The notes below the pieces were generated by a model. The model was not told the origin of the DNA. It ran no database searches and saw nothing but the letters and a program-made list of their open reading frames with translations. Below, piece by piece: positions 35,985-46,600 of a stretch of 64,000 nt of DNA. A program made the position numbers and the translations under genes. The DNA comes from a bacterium SCSIO 12643. GTDB lineage: Bacteria > Bacteroidota > Bacteroidia > Flavobacteriales_G > Salibacteraceae. The stretch is from assembly GCA_024398135.1 (NCBI GenBank), contig CP073750.1, forward strand, positions 3,782,001-3,846,000, in the 5' to 3' direction. Numbering within the stretch: the first letter of the stretch is position 1; every line of letters begins with the position of its first letter.

Positions 35985-38900
35985 ATGAAGAGAATAAGAC
36001 CATTATTAAAGACAGCGAGTTATGGGATGTTGATCCTGTTTGTAAATCAGATCATGTTCCCGATGTATAGTTATGCGATTACAGGGCATTCGAGTATGCC
36101 GGAGTATAGTTCATTTGAGCCGGTATCGACCACGAATATGGTCAATGAATTTGATGGGAGTTTTACTTATAATTTACCGTTATTGAATGTACCGAATGGG
36201 TATCCGGTAAACTTATCCTATCATAGTAATTCAGTGAATAATGAGGCATTATCGAGTTGGGTTGGATTGGGATGGAATATTAATCCAGGAGTGATTAATA
36301 GGAATAAGAAGGGTTTCCCAGATGAGTATGATGGAGCGAAGGTGACCTATTATAATCGTATGCCAGCAAACTGGACAATAGGAGCGAAGTTGGGAGTAAA
36401 TATAGACATATTTGCTAAAGAGACATCAAAGGGAGAGTCATCAGGATTGATAGGAGCGAATATAAGTCAAACAATATCCTTTAATAATTATAATGGATTA
36501 GGAACTTCATTAAGTTTTGGCGCATCAGATTTTGCAGGAGTGGCCAATATCAATGCGAGTTTTTCGAATGGGAAGTATAATGGGGCGACATATAGCATTA
36601 ATCCAATGAATGCATTAAATGCATTTTCGGCTAAAGATAGGCCTTTAAGTGAGGAAGATGCTAAGGGTAAAAGTGAAATAGATAAATTACTTCTAACCGA
36701 AAAACAAAAGGAAAAAGATACTGAAACTATGAATAAGGGAAAGGAATCAGCGTTATCTTTTTTTAATCCCTCATTTGGTCCATCATTTCGCCCTATTCCG
36801 GTTTCTGTGTCAGAGTCTATGGGAGTTATGACAAGTATTAAATTGGATGTTGGAGCAGCTTTTGCACCTGTACCAATAAAGGGTCAGTGGTCTGCTACGG
36901 GAACATTTTCGATGCAGAAGAACAAGTATGAAGTAAAGGAGGAGACGGTATATGGCTATTTAAATACAGAGAAAGCCCAAGATGATCCAAAAGGATTGAT
37001 GGATTATACGATGGAGATGGAGTCTCATTTAGAGAAGAACGATGAAGTTTTGGGGTATCCACTAGCGAATGCAGATAATTATAGCTTAAGTGGAGAAGCT
37101 TTTGGAGGGAGTTTTGAAGCGGTGCGAGGAGATTTTGGATATTTCAGACCGAATGAAATACGTAGTGAAGATATAGGAGTGGATTTTGGAGCTGGTTTTT
37201 CAGTGCCATTAAATTTCATTCCGGGTCTTGCAAATTTAGAGTTCGGGTATGGAGGATCGATAGCATCAAATTATCATCAGACAGATATAGGAGAGTGGGA
37301 AGAATTTATGGGTGTAGATCAATCTTTTAAGTCAGAGTCTTCATTTGAGGAATCTCAAGAGAAAGTATTTTACTTGTTTGCTGGGGACTTAGCTGGATAT
37401 TTTGATTTAACGGAAAGACATGATGTATTTAATGATGCACCATATTCTCCGACATTAACGGGGAATGTATCAGCAAATGATAATTCATATGGAGGGTTTC
37501 GTATGGTTAACTTCAGAAGTGATGGGAAACATAAGCAACGAAGTACACATATTGTGACTCATACGAATGAGGATTTTTCAAAGCTAGGAAAGCGAAGTAG
37601 CCCATATAGGACTTATGAGAAGGGGTTAGAATATTATAATGGAAGTAGTTATGAGGATTATGACTATGGAGATTACCCTGCAGGAGGTATTGCAGAGATT
37701 GTAACAACGAATAAGGATGGATTAATCTATGTATATGGATTACCGGTATATGAAAGAAATGAGCAGAATATCCAGTATGGTTTGGAATCGAGTGACTATT
37801 CAGGTTCACCGAATGTAATCTTTTCAGAAGATGGCTTGATAGCGATGTTAGATAAGAGTCAATTTTCTGATAGTGGTGCAAAACGTAAAGTAGGTCAGAA
37901 GGATGGGAATATGTATGCGACAACGTATTTACTTACACAGATACTCACACCAGATTATATAGACCGTACAGGAGATGGTCCATCAGAGGATGATTTTGGA
38001 AGTTATACACAGTTTAAATATGAGCGAGTACATGGTGGAGATGGCTCAGACGCATGGTATGGTCATAGATCTCCATATATTGGGGTGAGTTTATCTTCAG
38101 GTTCCTTATCAACGAATCGAGATGATATGGGAAGTTTTGGATATGGAGAGAAAGAGGTGTATTTATTACATGAGGTGCATTCAAAGACTCACGTAGCGAA
38201 GTTTAAAAAGAGTAGTCGATCAGACGGACAATCGGTGGGATTACCGAATGGTTCAAGTGCGGAAGCGATTGCAGAATGGGATGGAAGTACCGGAACGAGA
38301 AAGAGTCTGAAGAAATTAGATGAGATTGAGCTATATGCAAAACAAAGTGATGATGGTTCCTTATCCGAAGAATTATCGAGTGTTCATTTCAAGTATGATT
38401 ATACTTTGGCAAATGGCTTACCTAATAATTCATCTTCTAGTGGGAAGTTAACCTTAAAGAAAGTATGGGTAGAACACGGAGGGATTTCTAAGAATAGAAT
38501 ACAGCCATATGAGTTTGTATATGAGTATCCTAATATTACGAGTTATCCTATTAGTGCTCAGTATCCTTCATCAGATCAAGTAGGACGAAATATTAACGAT
38601 TTTGATCATGGGGATATTCCAGTAGGAATTCAACATCCTAATTATATGTCTGTGAACACAGATGGTTGGGGGCAGTATTGTAATTATGATGAGGACAAAT
38701 CAGATTTAAATTATGCGAGTAAAAATTTAAAGCGCTTTTTCCCATTTAATAATCAGGATCCGGATTATAGTAAGTTCGATCCAGCGGCCTATTTATTAAA
38801 GCAAATAAAATTACCAAGTGGTGGGGAAATCCATGTTCAATATGAACAACATGAATATGCTTATGTACAAAACCGCAATGCGATGGTGATGGTTCCGCTT

Positions 38901-41300
38901 CATTCGGATACGGATGTTGAAGAGACAAATAACAAGCTATATTATATTGATATAGAGAAGATAGGGTTGTCTACTCCGAATACGAAGAGTGAGCGAGAAG
39001 CTTTAGCTAAAAAGCTATTTGAGCCGATGATAGAAGGGGATCGGATGTATTTTAAATTTTTATATGCGTTAATAGGGGATACTCCGGATTCAAAGCGTAA
39101 TCATACGGATTATATTGAAGGGTTTTCGGTGATATCGAGTTATGGTTTTAAAGATGGGTATTTTTTCTTCAGTTTTGATGAAAGAAATCCGAATACATCT
39201 AGCCCAGAGTTTGATAATCCGGTTAATAACCCAGGAAAAACGAGTAAGCGAGAGATTCCAAGGAAGGTCTGTAAGGACTTTTATAAATCACAAAGGAGGT
39301 TATTAGTAGATGGAGGTCAAAATGTAGTTGGTCTAACATCAGCTGTAGATGGGGGAAGTGAGAAAGGAATGGCAAAATCCTTTTTAGGAATATTAGAAAG
39401 TGCGGCATCAGGGGTTGTTGAAAAATGTAAGTATATGGATCCTGAAATGTCTTATGTGCGTTTAAATCTACCATTGGGTACTGGTGACTATAGAAAGCCA
39501 GGGAAGAAAGCAGGAGGCGCTCGTGTAAAACGATTATTAATGTACGAAGATGGAGGAATGTTATCTGACCCGGCAACAGTATATGGAACGGAATATTTAT
39601 ATACGCTGGATGATAATGGTCAGGGCATATCTTCAGGAGTAGCGACCAATGAGAGTGGAAGTATTAAGATGGAAAATCCATGGGTACATCCTATAGATAA
39701 GTCGGATATATCTTTAGGCGAATCGATATTAGGCTCAAGTTATTTATACAAGCATATGGGGCCAATAGGATTTGGGTTTATGCCTGGTCCATCAATAGGA
39801 TATTCAAAGGTAACGAGTCGTTCAATTCACCCTGGGAAGACAGGAACAGGAAAGACGGTAAAAGAGTTTTATACAGCAAAGGATTATCCCTGTTTTATGG
39901 AGAATCCAAGTGTAGATGCCCCGCCACCAAATTATGGACGTACACCACAGTTAACTGCAAGTTTAGGTGTTCCAGGATTTAGTGTAACGAATGAAGAGTT
40001 TTCAGCGACTCAAGGGATCGTGGTTCATTTAAATGATATGCATGGTAAACCAAAGATGACACGTGTGTTATCGAATGATGGAAAGAGTTTGGTTTCATCA
40101 ACAGAGTATAAGTATATGCATTATGAAAAGCGCGGAGATGATCAGTCTAAGACGGTACAGTTGATGGGTGATAATATGGCTATAAAAACAGCACGATTGG
40201 GAGATTTAGGAAGAAAGGTGAGTGTACATGGATATAGTAAGTCTATTGTGGATGAAAATGTAAGTGTTCGAGCTACTTTAGATACAGATGGTCCAGGAGG
40301 AATAGCTTATCCGGGGATACCAATACCTATACCTGGAATTTTGGCAAAGTTGGCAGATTTAAGTTCGCCAGTGAAAGCTTCATATACGCGTACGAAATAC
40401 AATACAGCAAGTGTATCAAAAGTAGTGGAACATACTTCGATTCCAACAGAGGTGATTACGGTGAATGATGGAATACGTACGCATACGGTAAATAGAGTAT
40501 ATGATGATTACACGGGTGATGCTGTAGTGACGACCTATAAAGATGATTTTAAAGAAGGAGTGTATTTGGATCAGAAATTTAAGGCGATGTGGAACTATAA
40601 AGGGATGCGATCTAAGTATCAAAATGAGGGTTTAGTGATAGAGCCGTCATTATGGGGATTATCATCAATTACAGGAAATACATCCGCAGGTTTGAGTACA
40701 ATTACGTTTAACGCCACTTCGTCCTCTAATTTCTGTGGATTAGAGGAATCTTTCCAGGTTGGTGACTTCTTAGAAATTAATGATAAAGCATGCTTATATC
40801 ATGTCACAGATGTGGATGCCTTGAATAATAAACTGGTTGTTCAAAGGTCAATGCATAGTACGAGTACCTTACCATCGAATATTAGTCGTATTGAGATATT
40901 ACGAAGTGGATATACGAATCAGATGAATACAATGATGGGGCAAACGGTATTTTTCTCTCCAGAAGGAGTGCCTAATTATTATTCAACACCGAGTGGTATT
41001 AGTTATGGAACGAATCAGTTTATAAATGATTTAAATCAGGCAACAACAAACTTGAGTAGTACACCTAGTCAACCCATAGTTTTATATGGGCCGTATACGG
41101 AGGTTGATTTGTCAAGTTTTTCAGTGATAAACTGTGAGGGGATGAGTATTAGGAATGTGAAGGTGGACGTGATAATAGATCAAACCTCTTCTCCAATTAA
41201 GACAAGTTTTTCAATAGTATCCTATGAGTATTCATGTGACGGAAAGTCTTATACATTGTATCACTGTGGTGAAGGCGGCTTAGGTTATCCATCAAACTAA
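35985..41300 (+). CDS. Giant secreted protein, likely cage/scaffold partner of the Rhs toxin
   Basis: 1771 aa. A signal peptide ends near residue 31 (YSYA). Near the N-terminus is a block (about 53-115) with DGSFTYNLPLLNVPNGYPV, LSYHSN, WVGLGWNINPGVI and GFPDEYDG. Further on are many YD-rich and Ser/Gly-rich beta segments and, near 940, LPSGGEIHVQYEQHEYAYVQ. I recall these phrases from large uncharacterised Bacteroidota proteins encoded beside Rhs genes. The arrangement recalls the SpvB-type TcB partner of TcC Rhs proteins in Tc toxins, but that comparison rests on gene order and style, not on a motif I can prove. It has no T9SS sorting domain. Two-base and eleven-base gaps link it to its neighbours. 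Confidence 0.65.
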   Translation: MKRIRPLLKTASYGMLILFVNQIMFPMYSYAITGHSSMPEYSSFEPVSTTNMVNEFDGSFTYNLPLLNVPNGYPVNLSYHSNSVNNEALSSWVGLGWNINPGVINRNKKGFPDEYDGAKVTYYNRMPANWTIGAKLGVNIDIFAKETSKGESSGLIGANISQTISFNNYNGLGTSLSFGASDFAGVANINASFSNGKYNGATYSINPMNALNAFSAKDRPLSEEDAKGKSEIDKLLLTEKQKEKDTETMNKGKESALSFFNPSFGPSFRPIPVSVSESMGVMTSIKLDVGAAFAPVPIKGQWSATGTFSMQKNKYEVKEETVYGYLNTEKAQDDPKGLMDYTMEMESHLEKNDEVLGYPLANADNYSLSGEAFGGSFEAVRGDFGYFRPNEIRSEDIGVDFGAGFSVPLNFIPGLANLEFGYGGSIASNYHQTDIGEWEEFMGVDQSFKSESSFEESQEKVFYLFAGDLAGYFDLTERHDVFNDAPYSPTLTGNVSANDNSYGGFRMVNFRSDGKHKQRSTHIVTHTNEDFSKLGKRSSPYRTYEKGLEYYNGSSYEDYDYGDYPAGGIAEIVTTNKDGLIYVYGLPVYERNEQNIQYGLESSDYSGSPNVIFSEDGLIAMLDKSQFSDSGAKRKVGQKDGNMYATTYLLTQILTPDYIDRTGDGPSEDDFGSYTQFKYERVHGGDGSDAWYGHRSPYIGVSLSSGSLSTNRDDMGSFGYGEKEVYLLHEVHSKTHVAKFKKSSRSDGQSVGLPNGSSAEAIAEWDGSTGTRKSLKKLDEIELYAKQSDDGSLSEELSSVHFKYDYTLANGLPNNSSSSGKLTLKKVWVEHGGISKNRIQPYEFVYEYPNITSYPISAQYPSSDQVGRNINDFDHGDIPVGIQHPNYMSVNTDGWGQYCNYDEDKSDLNYASKNLKRFFPFNNQDPDYSKFDPAAYLLKQIKLPSGGEIHVQYEQHEYAYVQNRNAMVMVPLHSDTDVEETNNKLYYIDIEKIGLSTPNTKSEREALAKKLFEPMIEGDRMYFKFLYALIGDTPDSKRNHTDYIEGFSVISSYGFKDGYFFFSFDERNPNTSSPEFDNPVNNPGKTSKREIPRKVCKDFYKSQRRLLVDGGQNVVGLTSAVDGGSEKGMAKSFLGILESAASGVVEKCKYMDPEMSYVRLNLPLGTGDYRKPGKKAGGARVKRLLMYEDGGMLSDPATVYGTEYLYTLDDNGQGISSGVATNESGSIKMENPWVHPIDKSDISLGESILGSSYLYKHMGPIGFGFMPGPSIGYSKVTSRSIHPGKTGTGKTVKEFYTAKDYPCFMENPSVDAPPPNYGRTPQLTASLGVPGFSVTNEEFSATQGIVVHLNDMHGKPKMTRVLSNDGKSLVSSTEYKYMHYEKRGDDQSKTVQLMGDNMAIKTARLGDLGRKVSVHGYSKSIVDENVSVRATLDTDGPGGIAYPGIPIPIPGILAKLADLSSPVKASYTRTKYNTASVSKVVEHTSIPTEVITVNDGIRTHTVNRVYDDYTGDAVVTTYKDDFKEGVYLDQKFKAMWNYKGMRSKYQNEGLVIEPSLWGLSSITGNTSAGLSTITFNATSSSNFCGLEESFQVGDFLEINDKACLYHVTDVDALNNKLVVQRSMHSTSTLPSNISRIEILRSGYTNQMNTMMGQTVFFSPEGVPNYYSTPSGISYGTNQFINDLNQATTNLSSTPSQPIVLYGPYTEVDLSSFSVINCEGMSIRNVKVDVIIDQTSSPIKTSFSIVSYEYSCDGKSYTLYHCGEGGLGYPSN

Positions 41301-41310
41301 AATTAAACCG

Positions 41311-42936
41311 ATGAAAAAGTTAATTTATATTTTATTGTTTATGTCTCCATTAATTGGTCTTGCAGCTAATTTTAATGCGACTTATGTACCTCATTCGACA
41401 TTAGATTATGTTTTGAGGTTTAAGATAGAAAAGATAGCGGGGAGTTATAATTCGAGTGATAATTTGGGTTATAGTATCCGGGTCAATAACAGTTATGGGG
41501 TGCATCAACCATTGTTAGATCCCAATGGGGGACCGTATTATTCAGATGTGTATTTTTATTATGCAGGAACATTTAACATAGAGGTTAAATATTCTATTAA
41601 TGATGTAGTAATAGAAACCCAGACCATGAGTGTGGTGGTGACATCTGCTAATGGGGAGTATGGTTGTTGTTCTGTGACGATGAAGATGGCACATCAAACG
41701 GTAGGAGAGAACGGGCAATTTGTATTGGATCAAGCTACTGGAAATGTTGTATTTCAAAGTGGGCTATGCGGAAGTGTAGAAGAATTTGATTGTATTTCAT
41801 TTAATAACGGGTTGTATTTAGAGCATGTGATCAGTGCGAATGCACAAACATTTTCATCGAATTGGTCAACGGATTTAACTCGATATGCGAAGGATATGAC
41901 GGGGGTATTTCCAAATCAGGTAGAGCAAGGCTTTTTAAATAAATGGAGAGTAAAAGAATCTTATACCTATAAGTCGGAATTAGATGGATCTATAATTAAT
42001 ACTGCAGCTACAGATGATTATAAGAATTATGATCGAGGGACTTTTGGTTATTCTCAATTTTTATGGAGGGATGTGTCTTCTAATGACTATGATAAATGGA
42101 TTAAGACCTCCAATATGATGGAGTATTCTGCTAATGGAGATCCTATTTATGAGATTAACGCATTGGGAGTGACGAGCGGGGCTTTATATGGGTATAACAA
42201 CACGCAAGTAATAGGAGTTGTACAACATGGGAGATTTTTTGAAGTATCCTTTGAATCATTTGAGAATACGTACATTCCGGACCCTTCTTCTTCCCCTGTA
42301 CTTAAATATTTTGATAATGGAATAGAGCAGACGAGTAGTTTGGATGTGGAGACGACATTTGGTCATACGGGTAATCAGTGTGTTGAAGTTAAGGATGCGG
42401 GATATTTTAATATAGCACCGAGTTTAAATGGCGGTTTATGGAGTAATACGGATGTTTTAGATGGAGATGGTTTTTTAGTTCAGGCATGGGTAAAAACCAC
42501 AGGGACTCCAACTTTTAATGTCAAGCTTACAGATGGGAATGGTACGGTTAGAAATGAAGATATGGAACTCGCTCAATCATGTGGAGAATGGAGTTTATAT
42601 GAAGTAGAGTTAGATGGTTCTGATTTAGCAGGAGTATCTCCTCCGGGTATTGAACCTTCAAGAATACGATTTGAGATGTCATGTACATCATGGACATCAT
42701 CAGGCCCTACGATTTATATAGATGATGTTCGAGTTCAACCGGTAAAATCAGAGATGGTGACGTATGTGTATGATAATCATCAGCGCTTAGTTGCAAATTT
42801 TGATAGTCAGCATTTTGCATTGATTTATCAATACAACGAGGAAGGGAAGTTAATCCGCAAATTAAAAGAGACAAGCGAAGGAATAGTAACGCTTTCAGAA
42901 ACACAGTATAACTCAGAAGGTAAGCCTAGACAATAA
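41311..42936 (+). CDS. Secreted protein with carbohydrate-binding-like domain and YD-like tail
   Basis: 541 aa. Signal peptide (1-19), then an Ig-like beta region (about 20-115). A middle region has SYTYKSELDG and DVSSNDYDKWIKTSNMMEYS. At about 330-470 is a jelly-roll-like module with GHTGNQCVEVKDAGYFNI, FLVQAWVKTTGTPTFNVKL and the closing PTIYIDDVRVQP, as in carbohydrate-binding modules. The last 60 residues (VTYVYDNHQRLVANFDSQHF, YQYNEEGKLIRKLKE) are two YD/Rhs-type repeats. The gene sits between the 1771-aa gene and the LolA-like gene with gaps of 10 and 3 bases, so it is an operon component. Confidence 0.65.
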   Translation: MKKLIYILLFMSPLIGLAANFNATYVPHSTLDYVLRFKIEKIAGSYNSSDNLGYSIRVNNSYGVHQPLLDPNGGPYYSDVYFYYAGTFNIEVKYSINDVVIETQTMSVVVTSANGEYGCCSVTMKMAHQTVGENGQFVLDQATGNVVFQSGLCGSVEEFDCISFNNGLYLEHVISANAQTFSSNWSTDLTRYAKDMTGVFPNQVEQGFLNKWRVKESYTYKSELDGSIINTAATDDYKNYDRGTFGYSQFLWRDVSSNDYDKWIKTSNMMEYSANGDPIYEINALGVTSGALYGYNNTQVIGVVQHGRFFEVSFESFENTYIPDPSSSPVLKYFDNGIEQTSSLDVETTFGHTGNQCVEVKDAGYFNIAPSLNGGLWSNTDVLDGDGFLVQAWVKTTGTPTFNVKLTDGNGTVRNEDMELAQSCGEWSLYEVELDGSDLAGVSPPGIEPSRIRFEMSCTSWTSSGPTIYIDDVRVQPVKSEMVTYVYDNHQRLVANFDSQHFALIYQYNEEGKLIRKLKETSEGIVTLSETQYNSEGKPRQ

Positions 42937-42939
42937 GAT

Positions 42940-43644
42940 ATGAGAACAGGATTGATAATGATGGTATTGCTATTGGGGATGAGAGGTATTGTTATATCTC
43001 AATACCAGTTTCCTTTAGATGCGATAGAAAAATTAAAGCAACATACTTCGGATTATGCAAATATGGTGAATACGGAGAAGTATTTACATTTTCAGATGCA
43101 GACCTATTCGCGTAAATCAAGTTATACATCAGATGTAAGAACGACCGATTTTTATAAGAATGGAAAGATGGTCATTATAAGCAGTGATGAGATGAGCTAT
43201 TATATAGATGATAGTCTGATGATCATTTTAAATGAAGAAGCGAAAAAGATATATATCAAAGAGATAGAATCGGAAGAAGAAATGGCAACCGGTTATATGA
43301 ATAGTCTGGTAAATGCTTTTGATTCAATTATGTCTTATACATCATCGGTAACCTATAATGAGGGGAAGAATATTTCGTATGAATGTAAAATAGCCCCTAA
43401 GAATTATTACAAGTTTGATAATCTGATGTATCAGAACATATACTATTCTAAAGGGGAGATTTTACCGGATAGTATAGTAAAAGGCTATTATTCGGAGCAA
43501 CTCTACGAAGAAATCACGTATGTTGAATTGGTGTCAAAGGCACGATTTTCGGCATACCCACATCATGATGTGAAACGCTATTTTTTTAATGAAAAGGAAG
43601 AGCTTTTAGCACGTTATAAAAATTACTCTATATCAAAACTCTAA
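42940..43644 (+). CDS. Secreted LolA-like protein of the Rhs operon
   Basis: 234 aa. A signal peptide (about 1-20, ending VISQ) is followed by an alternating beta/helix pattern. It resembles LolA-type lipoprotein-carrier folds: an N-terminal helix (AIEKLKQHTSDYANMV), a strand with YLHFQMQTYSRK, then DFYKNGKMVIISSDEMSYYI and LMIILNEEAKKIYIKEI. The similarity is of pattern only, and no conserved lipoprotein-binding residue is certain. Three bases from its stop lies the start of the Rhs giant, so it may help transport or mature a lipoprotein or the Rhs protein. Confidence 0.55.
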   Translation: MRTGLIMMVLLLGMRGIVISQYQFPLDAIEKLKQHTSDYANMVNTEKYLHFQMQTYSRKSSYTSDVRTTDFYKNGKMVIISSDEMSYYIDDSLMIILNEEAKKIYIKEIESEEEMATGYMNSLVNAFDSIMSYTSSVTYNEGKNISYECKIAPKNYYKFDNLMYQNIYYSKGEILPDSIVKGYYSEQLYEEITYVELVSKARFSAYPHHDVKRYFFNEKEELLARYKNYSISKL

Positions 43645-43646
43645 TT

Positions 43647-46600
43647 ATGAAACTAAAGAATCAATTACATAAAGTGTTTTTATTGTTCGTTGCAATAGTT
43701 GCGATGAGCGGTAGTGTGATCTCTCAAATTGTTTTTGAAGGGTCTAATATTTTAGTGAATAATTCGCTTACAGGGAGTTATTCTTCATTGTCAACAAACG
43801 GATCACAAACAGTGAGTACAGACGAGTTGATTATGTTGGTTTCATTGGATTATGGAGATGTAACAAACCCTAATATAACGCAAGGGACTATAAGTGTTGG
43901 ATATGATTTAGAATACTCAAATTCTTCAGGGAGCTCAGTGGTTTTATCGGGTGTGTTGACGGTGAATTCGAACGATTTAAGAGATGCCAAGCAGTATATC
44001 AGATCTAATTTTCATTCTTCAAGTGCTGTAAGATTAACAGTGACGAGTGTAACAGGAACGATACCTAATAATTTACGTTTAAAGGTGGATTATCAGGCGA
44101 AGTATAAGTATCACTTACATTCCTCAAGTAATATCAATTATCAGTCGGTAGATGTTATTTCAGCTCAAGAGAGCAAGGTAATGTTAAGTTGGAGTAGTCA
44201 TAGTTCAAATGGTACAAATAGAGATTATTTTGAGTCATATGATTTAGAGATACTAAAAGTAGATCCTAAAAAAGGTTCAGGAGGATCATATACGTTATAT
44301 AAAGATTGGAGTAAAGCTTTAAAAGTAAGAGTAGATGGAGGAGTGCGTTCGTATGCATTTATGCCAAGTTCAGGAGAAGGCTATTATGTATGGAGAGTAA
44401 GACCGATTGGATCACAATATTCAGGTGGTGCAACAAATGTTAAGAATATAGGAGAATGGTCCAGTTTATCAATAGATGCTTCGTTAGGACATTTTTATAC
44501 TCCGGCAAGTACAGATGGGGGACAAAAATTTAAAGTTACATCACCATCTGGAAATTATAAGCCAGGGGGAAGTTCGGCAAATAATGAGTTTTTCATAGAT
44601 CAAAGTTTTGAGCAGGGGAAGAACTGGAGTTATATGCAACAGTTTGCAGAAGGAGGCAAGAGAAAAGAAGTGGTAACTTATGCGAATGGATTAAATCAGG
44701 TAAGACAAACTCAAACGAAATTAAATAGTAGAGAAGAAGTTGTAGCCAATGCGACTGTATATGATTATTCGGGTAGAGGAGCATTAAATACGATGATGGC
44801 ACCTACTCAAAAGTCTTATTTTGAGTATGATAATCATTTTATGATTTCCTCATCAACAGGAGGGGTCTATTCAGCAGCAGATTTTGATACGGATGGAAAA
44901 ATGTTTGCGCCTAATAGTGTAAAGTCTACTTCTTCATTGTCTCAGTATTATAGTGATCAGAATAATGGATCGATGGATGGATTATATGTGGCTGATGGGG
45001 AAGGTCAGACATATACCAGAAATGTATATACTCCGGATGCAACAGGAAGAGTATGGGTTCAAGGAGGAGTCGGTGACGTGCTGAAGTTGGGAGATCCAAC
45101 GAATGTATCAGGAGCGCATAATACGGTGGTGGAATATGGGAGTGTTGCACAGCAAGAGTTAGATTACATATTTGGAAATGAAGCACCATTGGCTGAGAAT
45201 GTATATAAAACGAGTACAAGAGATCCAAATGGAGTAACCTCTATTAATTATATGACCAAAAAGGGGGAAGTATTGGCCACGATGTTGGATGGAGCTAGAG
45301 TAACAGATTATTCAAATAGACAAACGCCAGTAGGAGGGATGCAAACTATAACAGTAGAGGATGCATTATCAGAAGGGATGTTGTCTTCAGATGGATATAG
45401 TAGTTCGTCTTCGAAGACATTAATGGTGATGGGAGCAGGAACTTTTAATTCGGTAAAAGCAGATCAAATTGATTTAACGTATTCGTTTTCTCCATCAGAT
45501 TTTAATTTAGATTGTGATAATGGATGTGGCGATTGTGATGATATTTGTTCGGAGTGTGATTACAAGGTTTATATAACGATTACAAGTCCGAAATATCCAA
45601 GTGATCCGGATCGTAATGTACGTTTAGAGATAAATATCCCGCCAAGTTATTTATTGGAGTGTGGACAAACAAATGCGGTATATAGTAATCTTTTGAATGG
45701 AAGTGCTCCAGGCAATATTACAGTATCAGCAGTAGATTATACGAATACATCAACAGCTGGAAATACAGTGAGTAGTGCATTTTTATCAGGAATTACTTCA
45801 GGAACAATCCATTTAAAGCCTGGGGTGTATACGATAGAGAAAGAGGTAGTGATTAATGATTTAGAGGGGCCTAATTCTGGGCAGACTTATTTAGATTATT
45901 ATATTTCAGAATTAGAGTCACAGTATGAGAATTGGACATTGACAGAGAACTGTTGTGGGCCATATAGTTTACCAGCTCCACAATGGAGTTGTGATACAAT
46001 AGAAGGGTTTACTTGTGCAGATCCTAATTTTAACTCAAAGGCTACCGCATTGGCGACTACATTGTATAACTATGTTCAAAAAGAAAAGACCTATCAATTA
46101 AACGATGGCAACAATACGTATTATAAAAATATTTTGACAAAACCAGCAGGAGATCTGTTAAGTAATAATATTAGTCAAACATCGATAGCAGACTTTAAGG
46201 GCCTAATTACAGATTGGATGTGTAATGAAGGTATAGCGTCAAATACTATATTATCATGTATTACATTATATGGTGAGTTATTAGATAATAATATCACGAT
46301 AGCAGAGAGCATGGCGAATGGAGGAATCCAGAACCCTGGTTCTGCCGCAGGTGCTTTTAAAGAGAATTATGATTTTTTATTAGGTGTATTTAATTGTTTA
46401 TCTGTATCGAGTGAAGGCCCTGGTTGTAGTTATTGGATAGATATTGTAGCATATGGTCAAAACGGATCTTCACAGGAATTCATAGATGCAGTGAATTTGG
46501 CGAATATGAAGAATAAAGGAATAATAGTGACCTATAATAATATTGAACATCCGGGAGGTCCGCCTAATATAGGAGGGATACCATCGAATCAGGTAAAATT

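Noticed and set aside
37513-37923. Antisense open frames inside the giant genes (this one 136 codons, others up to 117)
   Set aside because: They are low-complexity His/Tyr/Leu/Ser-rich readings opposite strongly coding sequence, without start context or conserved features.
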